This document shows, in pieces, positions 5,332 through 11,475 of a stretch of 11,639 nucleotides of DNA. Both the position numbers and the translations under genes were made by a program. The DNA is from an uncultured Bacteroidota bacterium (GTDB taxonomy: Bacteria; Bacteroidota; Bacteroidia; Chitinophagales; Chitinophagaceae). The stretch's first letter is position 1, and every line of letters begins with the position of its first letter. The stretch is taken from NCBI GenBank assembly GCA_903933765.1, contig CAIZLI010000123.1, positions 1 to 11,639 of the forward strand, read 5' to 3'. A model generated the notes under the pieces. The model had not been told where the DNA came from. It saw only the letters and a program-made list of their open reading frames with translations, and did not search any database.

Positions 5332-6210
5332 ATGGCAATCGTAAAAGTGGGTTTAGTACAAATGTCTTGTACGGCAGATGTAGCAGTAAATAAAGCAAAA
5401 GCAATCTCAAAAATCAGAGAAGCTGCAAAGCAAGGTGCTCAAATTATTTGTTTGCAAGAATTGTATACATCATTGTATTTCTGTGATGTAGAAGCCTATG
5501 AAAATTTTAAATTAGCCGAAACCATTCCTGGTAAAACAACAGATGAATTGTCAGTGTTGTCAAAGGAATTAAATATTGTAATCATTGCTTCTTTATTTGA
5601 GAAAAGAGCAGAAGGCTTATATCATAATACCACCGCGGTATTGGATGCGGACGGAACTTATTTAGGCAAGTATCGTAAAATGCATATCCCAGATGATCCT
5701 GCTTATTATGAAAAATTTTATTTTACACCAGGTGATCTTGGATACAAAGTTTTCAAAACTAAATTTGCTACAATAGGTGTATTGATCTGTTGGGATCAAT
5801 GGTATCCAGAAGCTGCAAGAATTACAAGTTTAATGGGGGCCGAAATGTTATTTTATCCTACAGCTATTGGATGGGCAACCGCACAAGACGAAGCAACCAA
5901 TACAGAACAATACAATGCATGGCAAACGATACAAAGAAGTCATGCAGTTGCCAATGGCGTTCCAGTGATTAGTGTGAACCGCGTTGGATTAGAACAAGGC
6001 GGTTTGATGCAATTTTGGGGAGGCAGTTTTGTAAGTAATCCATTTGGAACTTTATTGTATAAAGCATCTCATGATCAAGAAGAAATTGCAGTAGTGGATA
6101 TTGACACTGAAAAATCGGATAGTTATAGAACACATTGGCCGTTCTTACGTGATCGCAGAATTGATTCATATGAACCCATTACAAAAAGATACCTAGACGA
6201 TGAGCAATAG
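5332..6210 (+). CDS. aguB: N-carbamoylputrescine amidase
   Basis: This nitrilase-superfamily enzyme hydrolyses N-carbamoylputrescine to putrescine, CO2 and ammonia, the last step of the agmatine route. The 292 residues carry the catalytic triad E43 (CLQELY), K116 (KYRKMHIPDDPAYYEK, 113-128) and C153 (LICWDQWYPEAAR). The segments FYFTPGD (129-135) and PTAIGWATAQDE (176-187) are typical of N-carbamoylputrescine amidase as opposed to other nitrilase branches. Length is normal for the family (about 290-300). It starts 23 nt after bshB1. Its end overlaps the start of aguA by 11 nt in a different frame, implying translational coupling of the two consecutive enzymes. No Shine-Dalgarno sequence is visible. 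Confidence 0.95.
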   Translation: MAIVKVGLVQMSCTADVAVNKAKAISKIREAAKQGAQIICLQELYTSLYFCDVEAYENFKLAETIPGKTTDELSVLSKELNIVIIASLFEKRAEGLYHNTTAVLDADGTYLGKYRKMHIPDDPAYYEKFYFTPGDLGYKVFKTKFATIGVLICWDQWYPEAARITSLMGAEMLFYPTAIGWATAQDEATNTEQYNAWQTIQRSHAVANGVPVISVNRVGLEQGGLMQFWGGSFVSNPFGTLLYKASHDQEEIAVVDIDTEKSDSYRTHWPFLRDRRIDSYEPITKRYLDDEQ

Positions 6211-7288
6211 TATGCATCAAAATATACAACATGCAATTCTGGAAGGAGCAACCCCAAAAGCATTGGGCTATACTTTTCCTGCTGAGTTTGCAAGACAAGA
6301 TGCGACTTGGTTAAGTTGGCCACATAAAGAAGCTAGCTGGCCGGGGAAATTAGATAGTATCTACCCATCTTATATTGAATTCATCAAGATATTAACCTTG
6401 TCACAGAGAGTTTGTATCAATGTAGTAGATGCTACAATGCAAGCCACTGCAACAAAGATGATGGAGGCTCTGAAAGTAGATTTATCGAAGGTTCAATTTT
6501 ATATACATCCCACCAATGATGCATGGTGTAGAGATCATGGACCTAGTTTTTTAATTGGGAATCATTCCGCTGCACCTAAAGCCATTGTGGATTGGAATAT
6601 CAATGCATGGGGTGGAAAATATCCTCCTTATGATTTAGATGATGTCATTCCAACGCGGATTGCAGAAGCTTTGAATTTGCCAGTGTTTTATCCCAATATT
6701 ATTATGGAAGGCGGGTCAGTTGATTTCAATGGAGCGGGTACCGTATTGACTTCTAAATGTTGTTTATTAAATGAAAATAGAAATCCGCATTTGAATCAAG
6801 CCCAAATCGAACAATACCTTTGCGATTATTATGGCGTAGACCAAGTGTTATGGGTATCCGAAGGTATTGTTGGAGATGATACGGATGGACATATTGACGA
6901 TACAGTTCGTTTTGTGAATGAAGATACAGTGGTAACTGTGGTGGAATCTAATAAGACATCTGAAAATTACACTTTGTTGCAAGACAATTTAAAAGAATTG
7001 CAACAAATGCGATTAAGCAACGGCAAACAATTAAACATTGTTGAACTACCGATGCCAGCAGACGTGATTTACGAAGACCAGTTCCTACCTGCTTCTTATG
7101 CGAACTTTTATATTAGCAATGCACATGTGGTGGTGCCAACTTTTCGTTGTGATAGGGATGATCAAGCAATGCGCATTATACAAGATTGTTTTCCAACAAG
7201 AACAGTGGTAGGCATTGATTCAACTGATATCATATGGGGGCTAGGAAGTTTCCATTGCTTGAGTCAACAAGAACCATCTACAAAATAA
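6200..7288 (+). CDS. aguA: Agmatine deiminase
   Basis: AguA (peptidyl-arginine-deiminase family, PF04371) converts agmatine to N-carbamoylputrescine and ammonia, feeding AguB. The 362 residues have the five-blade propeller family motifs: WLSWPHKEASWPG (37-49), NDAWCRDHGP (106-115), MEGGSVDFNG (169-178), GDDTDGHIDD (225-234, with catalytic H231) and the C-terminal GLGSFHCLSQQEP (347-359) with nucleophile C353. There is no signal peptide, which argues against a secreted peptidyl-arginine deiminase like that of Porphyromonas. The start at 6200 overlaps aguB by 11 nt; an in-frame ATG at 6212, just past the aguB stop, is an alternative. Together with AguB and the decarboxylase at 273-1709 it completes putrescine synthesis from arginine. 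The amidase gene starts 32 nt downstream. Confidence 0.94.
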   Translation: MSNSMHQNIQHAILEGATPKALGYTFPAEFARQDATWLSWPHKEASWPGKLDSIYPSYIEFIKILTLSQRVCINVVDATMQATATKMMEALKVDLSKVQFYIHPTNDAWCRDHGPSFLIGNHSAAPKAIVDWNINAWGGKYPPYDLDDVIPTRIAEALNLPVFYPNIIMEGGSVDFNGAGTVLTSKCCLLNENRNPHLNQAQIEQYLCDYYGVDQVLWVSEGIVGDDTDGHIDDTVRFVNEDTVVTVVESNKTSENYTLLQDNLKELQQMRLSNGKQLNIVELPMPADVIYEDQFLPASYANFYISNAHVVVPTFRCDRDDQAMRIIQDCFPTRTVVGIDSTDIIWGLGSFHCLSQQEPSTK

Positions 7289-7320
7289 AGGTGCACTAAA
7301 TAAATTCTTAAAATTTTTAA

Positions 7321-8151
7321 ATGAGGGTGATGCGTATAAAATATTTAACCATTTTGATGCTATTGATTGGTGTTTATGCATGTAGCAGTTTCCCTTATGC
7401 CAAAACGAATCGTCAATACATTCGACAAGCAAAATTGTTATCAAAAAAATTGTCGTTATCTCCTGATAAACAATCCGAAAATCAATTATCCCTTGCGCAA
7501 AAATGGGTAGGCACCACCAATTTTGATTTACGTAAACCCAATTTTGTAGTCATCCACCATACTGCACAAAATTCATGTGAGCAAACCTTGAAAACTTTTA
7601 CTTTAGAAAGAACAAAAGTAAGTGCGCACTATGTGATTTGTAAGGATGGAACCGTGCACCATATGCTGAATGATTATATGAGGGCTTGGCATGGAGGGAT
7701 TGGAAGCTGGGGAAACAATACAGATCTTAATTCAAGTTCGATAGGTATTGAAATAGATAACAATGGTTTTGAGCCTTTTGAACAAGCGCAAATCAATAGT
7801 CTTTTACAATTGCTAGCACAACTTAAAAATAAATACCAAATTCCAGTAGACCATTTTATTGGACATAGTGATATTGCGCCAAGACGTAAAGTAGATCCCA
7901 ATATCAATTTCCCATGGAAAACCTTAGCTAATTTAGGCTATGGTATTTGGTTTGAACCAGATCCAAACATCCAACTTCAGTCAGGGTTGACGATCAAACA
8001 AGCATTGAGTCTAGTGGGCTATGAAACCAAAGACAGTATCGCGGCGATACTTGCTTTTAAACGTCACTTTAGACAAGACAGTTCTCGTTTAATGAATCAA
8101 GCAGATAGTTCTGTTTTGTCTCAACTAATTCAAGCAAAACTTTCAAATTAA
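7321..8151 (+). CDS. AmiD-like N-acetylmuramoyl-L-alanine amidase, predicted lipoprotein
   Basis: Predicted zinc amidase that cleaves the bond between muramic acid and the stem-peptide alanine, acting in the periplasm on peptidoglycan or its fragments. The 276 residues begin with a lipoprotein signal peptide (hydrophobic 8-19, lipobox ending GVYAC, so C21 would be lipidated). The Amidase_2 domain runs about 60-205. It has metal ligands H79 in FVVIHHTA, H182 in FIGHSDIAP and D192 in RRKVDP, and catalytic E144 in IGIEID. Residues 222-272 (TIKQALSLVGY...AAILAFKRHF) resemble the C-terminal peptidoglycan-binding helices of E. coli AmiD, an outer-membrane lipoprotein with the same layout. ATG 7330 (residue 4) is an equally good start and gives a more typical short n-region. 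It follows aguA by 32 nt with no promoter seen, so it may be the last gene of the operon. It would be a substrate of the Lgt encoded upstream. Confidence 0.87.
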   Translation: MRVMRIKYLTILMLLIGVYACSSFPYAKTNRQYIRQAKLLSKKLSLSPDKQSENQLSLAQKWVGTTNFDLRKPNFVVIHHTAQNSCEQTLKTFTLERTKVSAHYVICKDGTVHHMLNDYMRAWHGGIGSWGNNTDLNSSSIGIEIDNNGFEPFEQAQINSLLQLLAQLKNKYQIPVDHFIGHSDIAPRRKVDPNINFPWKTLANLGYGIWFEPDPNIQLQSGLTIKQALSLVGYETKDSIAAILAFKRHFRQDSSRLMNQADSSVLSQLIQAKLSN

Positions 8152-8161
8152 TCAATTTCAA

Positions 8162-8187
8162 GACAGTTTAATTTGTCCTCTTTTTTT
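8162..8187 (+). terminator. Weak possible terminator after the AmiD-like gene
   Basis: GACA (8162-8165) pairs with TGTC (8174-8177), perhaps extended by a G-T wobble, and a run of seven Ts (8181-8187) follows 3 nt later. The stem is short and the loop AT-rich, so the call rests mainly on the T tract and on the position 10 nt after the stop codon, before a strong new promoter. Confidence 0.35.
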
Positions 8188-8221
8188 AGGTGCTATGATT
8201 TTTAAAATTGTATCAAAATAG

Positions 8222-8253
8222 TTTGCTTGCTAACAATTGTTAGTGTAATTTTG
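8222..8253 (+). promoter_or_regulatory. Complete Bacteroidetes promoter for the acyl-CoA dehydrogenase gene
   Basis: TTTG (8222-8225), exactly 20 nt, then TAATTTTG (8246-8253). Transcription would begin near 8258, about 11 nt before the ATG at 8269. The 14-bp perfect palindrome listed next lies wholly inside the spacer. Confidence 0.82.
8230..8243. promoter_or_regulatory. 14-bp perfect palindrome in the acyl-CoA dehydrogenase promoter; candidate operator
   Basis: CTAACAATTGTTAG is its own reverse complement and lies between the -33 and -7 elements, the classic site for a dimeric repressor that excludes RNA polymerase. Size and symmetry would suit a TetR- or MarR-type regulator of fatty-acid or amino-acid breakdown. 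No regulator gene is in the window, so the binding partner is unknown. Confidence 0.6.
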
Positions 8254-8268
8254 AACAAATATTTTACC

Positions 8269-9423
8269 ATGGATTTAAGTTTATCAGAAGAGCAGTTAAT
8301 GATTCAAAAAGCGGCTCGTGAATTTGCACAACAACAGTGTTTGCCAGGTGTAATTGAAAGAGATGAACACCAAAAGGTTCCTAAAGAACAATTATTACAA
8401 TTAGCTGATCTTGGATTTATGGGGATCATGACGCCAGTGGAATATGGTGGTGCTGGTATGGATACCATTAGCTATGTTTTAGCAATGGAAGAAATTAGTA
8501 AAGTGGATTCAAGTGTGAGCGTAAGTGTAAGTGTGAATAATAGTTTAGTCTGTTGGGGTTTAGAACATTATGGCAATGAAGCACAAAAGCAAAAATATTT
8601 AACGCCTTTAGCACAAGGTAAAAAAGATGGCGAATTATATTTAGGTGCGTTTTTATTAAGTGAGCCAGAAGCGGGTAGTGATGCCACGCACCAACATACA
8701 AGTGCGATTGATAAAGGAGACCATTATGTGTTGAATGGTGTTAAAAACTGGATCACCAATGGATCTACAGCATCGGTTTACTTAGTGATGGCACAAACAG
8801 ATGCATCTAAGGGATCAAGAGGTATCAATGCATTCATCGTTGAAAAAAATACACCAGGTATCACAGTTGGACCTAAAGAAAATAAAATGGGTATTCGTGG
8901 AAGTGATACACATTCAATTTCTTTCATGGATGTAATTGTTCCAAAAGAAAATAGAATAGGTGAGGACGGCTTTGGTTTCAATTTTGCAATGAAAACTTTG
9001 AATGGTGGTCGTATTGGTATTGCAGCACAGGCTTTAGGTATTGCAAGTGGTGCATACGAATTGGCATTGGCTTACAGTAAAGAAAGAAAATCTTTTGGTA
9101 AACCAATTCATGAACACCAAGCTATTCAATTTAAATTAGCAGAGATGGCGACTCGTATCGAGACTGCCAGACTTTTATGTTATAAAGCAGCTTGGGAAAA
9201 AGACAACCACATGGACTATGTGATGAGTGCTGCTATGGCTAAATTACACGCAAGTGATACTGCAATGTGGGTGACTACTGAGGCGGTACAAGTACATGGT
9301 GGATATGGATTTGTGAAAGAGTTTCATGTGGAGCGCCTAATGCGTGATGCAAAAATCACACAAATCTATGAAGGCACTTCTGAGATACAGAAGATGGTGA
9401 TTGGACGATCTATCACTCGATAA
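8269..9423 (+). CDS. Acyl-CoA dehydrogenase (short-chain/butyryl-CoA type)
   Basis: This FAD enzyme introduces the alpha-beta double bond into an acyl-CoA and passes electrons to an electron-transfer flavoprotein. The 384 residues show all three domains: an N-terminal helical domain (MDLSLSEEQLMIQKAAREFA...), a middle beta domain with signature LLSEPEAGSD (129-138) and WITNGS (161-166), and a C-terminal helical domain with RKSFGKPIHEHQAIQFKLAE (273-292) and QVHGGYGFVKEFHVERLMRD (341-360). The catalytic base is E368 in QIYEGTSEIQ, the position used by short- and medium-chain and butyryl-CoA dehydrogenases rather than the isovaleryl or long-chain site. Exact chain length, or use of a branched acyl-CoA, cannot be read from the sequence. 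A TTG at 8227 would add 14 residues that lie across the promoter, so ATG 8269 is chosen. Residues 82-89 are four Ser-Val pairs encoded by a small hexamer repeat. Confidence 0.93.
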   Translation: MDLSLSEEQLMIQKAAREFAQQQCLPGVIERDEHQKVPKEQLLQLADLGFMGIMTPVEYGGAGMDTISYVLAMEEISKVDSSVSVSVSVNNSLVCWGLEHYGNEAQKQKYLTPLAQGKKDGELYLGAFLLSEPEAGSDATHQHTSAIDKGDHYVLNGVKNWITNGSTASVYLVMAQTDASKGSRGINAFIVEKNTPGITVGPKENKMGIRGSDTHSISFMDVIVPKENRIGEDGFGFNFAMKTLNGGRIGIAAQALGIASGAYELALAYSKERKSFGKPIHEHQAIQFKLAEMATRIETARLLCYKAAWEKDNHMDYVMSAAMAKLHASDTAMWVTTEAVQVHGGYGFVKEFHVERLMRDAKITQIYEGTSEIQKMVIGRSITR

Positions 9424-9427
9424 TGGA

Positions 9428-9458
9428 TTGCTATTTTGGTTTGTTCTGACTACCTTTG
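9428..9458 (+). promoter_or_regulatory. Bacteroidetes promoter for yggS
   Basis: TTG (9428-9430), exactly 20 nt, then TACCTTTG (9451-9458). The -7 element ends only 6 nt before the ATG at 9465, so the transcript would have a leader of a few bases or none. Confidence 0.72.
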
Positions 9459-9464
9459 TAGCCT

Positions 9465-10145
9465 ATGCCAGTTAATATTTCCGCTTACCAATCTATACAA
9501 GCTACACTAGTAGACCAACATGTCACATTGATAGCTGTGAGTAAAACGAAGCCTAAAGAGGACTTAATGGAATTATATACATTAGGTCATCGTGCTTTTG
9601 GAGAAAACTATGTGCAAGAGTTGGTAGACAAAGAAGCAGCATTACCCAAAGATATTCAATGGCATTTTATTGGACATTTACAATCTAATAAAGTCAAATA
9701 CATTGCCCCATTTGTATTCATGATTCATGGGGTGGATTCAGAAAAATTATTACAAGAAATTAATAAGCAAGCAGTCAAGCAAAACAGGGTCATTGATTGT
9801 TTATTGCAAGTACATATTGCTACAGAAGAAACAAAGTTTGGATTTGATGGACCTGCATTGCATGAATTGTTAATGAGTGGAAGAATTGCAAGCTATACCA
9901 ATATTCGAATTAGAGGTTTAATGGGTATGGCTAGTTTCTCTGAGGACCAAGCATTATTAAGTCAAGAATTTACTACGCTAAAATCCTATTTCGACAAAGC
10001 CCAAGGAGCTTTCCCAGATGGTTCATTTGACACATTGAGTATGGGCATGAGTTCGGACTATGCATTAGCCATTTCAAAAGGTAGTACGATGGTACGCATT
10101 GGAAGCCTATTATTTGGTGCAAGAAATTATCCTGCACCAAAATAG
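9465..10145 (+). CDS. yggS: YggS/PLPBP family pyridoxal-phosphate homeostasis protein
   Basis: Members bind PLP without known catalysis and keep free PLP and amino/keto acid pools in balance. The 226 residues form a single alanine-racemase-like barrel. PLP would be held by K27 in LIAVSKTKP. Other family blocks are FGENYVQEL (45-53), WHFIGHLQSNK (66-76), KFGF (124-127), GLMGMAS (151-157), SMGMSSDYALAI (192-203) and RIGSLLFGAR (211-220). Length is normal. The ATG at 9465 lies 41 nt after the acyl-CoA dehydrogenase stop and 6 nt after a -7 promoter element. The gene ends one base before the stop codon of the convergent M20 gene, so no dedicated terminator fits between them. Confidence 0.95.
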   Translation: MPVNISAYQSIQATLVDQHVTLIAVSKTKPKEDLMELYTLGHRAFGENYVQELVDKEAALPKDIQWHFIGHLQSNKVKYIAPFVFMIHGVDSEKLLQEINKQAVKQNRVIDCLLQVHIATEETKFGFDGPALHELLMSGRIASYTNIRIRGLMGMASFSEDQALLSQEFTTLKSYFDKAQGAFPDGSFDTLSMGMSSDYALAISKGSTMVRIGSLLFGARNYPAPK

Positions 10146-10146
10146 C

Positions 10147-11439
10147 TTACTTAGTTTTTGAATGATCAAATACCAATTGACAGAATGCTTTCACACCAAC
10201 AATGAAACCAGACTCATCTAAATAAAAATCTGGAGTATGGTGCGGGCCTGCTTTACTTGGATCAGTTCCTTTTGGTAATGCACCTAAATTGAAAAAGAAG
10301 CTTGGCGCTTTTTCACCAAAGAAAGAGAAATCTTCTGCACCAGTAACCCAAGTGGATTCTGATACATTATCCGCGCCTGCTGCTTTAATTAATGCAGGTA
10401 AAGTTTTCTTCACCAAATTTGGATCATTGAAAGTCACCAATGTTTTAGTGTCAATGGTTACATCGGCAGTTGCACCAGAACTAGCAGCAATCGTTTTTAC
10501 TGTATGCTTAATGCGTTCATGCACCTCTTTTTGCATTTTACTATCAAGAGTTCTAATGGTACCAGTCATTTCTGCAGTTTCAGGAATGATATTAGAACGA
10601 ACACCACTATTGATGGTACCTACCGTGATGACCACAGGTGCTGTTGTTAAATCCATTTGTCTACTAACAATATGTTGTAAGCCCTCCACAATTTGTGCAG
10701 AAGCTGCAATAGGGTCGATACCGCCCCAAGGTTGTGAACCATGACTTCCTTTACCATTTACTTTAATGGTAAACCAATCAGATGAGGCCATGAATGCACC
10801 AGCTTTGTATTTTAAAGTACCAACTGGGGTCTGAGAATTTATATGAATTCCAAAGACTGCATCCACTTTTGGATTGTCTAATGCGCCTTCTTTAATCATT
10901 AATGGTGCGCCACCTTCTTCGGTTCCAGGAGCGCCTTCTTCGGCTGGTTGAAATAAGAATACAACCGTTCCAGGAAGGTCTTTCTGCATGGCATGTAATA
11001 CTTTTGCTGTAGCCATTAAGATGGATGTATGAGAGTCATGACCACAGGCGTGCATCACAGGTACTTTTTTACCATCATACTCTGTTGTTACTTTTGAAGC
11101 AAACGGTAGACTGTTTCTTTCATATACTGGTAATGCATCTATATCCGCTCTTAATGCCACTACTGCTCCCGGTTTACCACCTTTTAAGACTGCTACAACA
11201 CCCGTTTTAGCAACAGGGTAGCGTACTTCCACACCCGGTAATGTTTTTAAGAAATCAGCAATGTATTTACCCGTATTGTATTCTCTATTGGATAGTTCAG
11301 GATTTTGGTGAAAATGTCTTCTCCATTGAATTAACTCAGGCTCTACTTTTTCTAAAAGTTGGGCATAGTTTTTTGGAAGTTCTTGTGCTATTGAATTGCC
11401 TGCAATCAATAAGCTCATTGCGAATAATAGTTTACGCAT
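10147..11439 (-). CDS. Secreted M20-family amidohydrolase/peptidase (M20D type)
   Basis: A metal-dependent hydrolase that removes an acyl group or amino acid through an amide bond; M20D members act on N-acyl-amino acids, hippurate or auxin conjugates. The 430 residues begin with a signal peptide (MRKLLFAMSLLIAGNSIA, likely cut after A18), so the enzyme is exported. The metal-site motifs are complete: HACGHDSHT (130-138; C132, H134), QPAEEG (164-169; E167/E168), GIHI (197-200; H199) and HHTPDF (400-405). The lid/dimerisation domain carries GSHGSQPWGG (231-240), and GAEDFSFF (367-374) is also conserved. The substrate cannot be inferred, though the periplasmic site argues for scavenging outside compounds. 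It follows the mutase gene by 36 nt on the minus strand with no terminator or good promoter between, so the two may be co-transcribed. Confidence 0.88.
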   Translation of the reverse strand: MRKLLFAMSLLIAGNSIAQELPKNYAQLLEKVEPELIQWRRHFHQNPELSNREYNTGKYIADFLKTLPGVEVRYPVAKTGVVAVLKGGKPGAVVALRADIDALPVYERNSLPFASKVTTEYDGKKVPVMHACGHDSHTSILMATAKVLHAMQKDLPGTVVFLFQPAEEGAPGTEEGGAPLMIKEGALDNPKVDAVFGIHINSQTPVGTLKYKAGAFMASSDWFTIKVNGKGSHGSQPWGGIDPIAASAQIVEGLQHIVSRQMDLTTAPVVITVGTINSGVRSNIIPETAEMTGTIRTLDSKMQKEVHERIKHTVKTIAASSGATADVTIDTKTLVTFNDPNLVKKTLPALIKAAGADNVSESTWVTGAEDFSFFGEKAPSFFFNLGALPKGTDPSKAGPHHTPDFYLDESGFIVGVKAFCQLVFDHSKTK

Positions 11440-11475
11440 TTGATAGGTTTTTATGATGAAAGATTTTTTAATTTT

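Noticed and set aside
1797..8208. 13-nt repeat TGATTTTTAAAAT at 1797-1809 and 8196-8208, both shortly before a promoter
   Set aside because: It is almost pure A/T and sits in different positions relative to the two promoters, so chance is the simplest explanation.
10289..10744. 151-residue open frame on the plus strand inside the M20 gene
   Set aside because: It is antisense to a gene with complete M20 motifs, has no family-like motif and no promoter, and follows the codon-phase shadow of the real gene.
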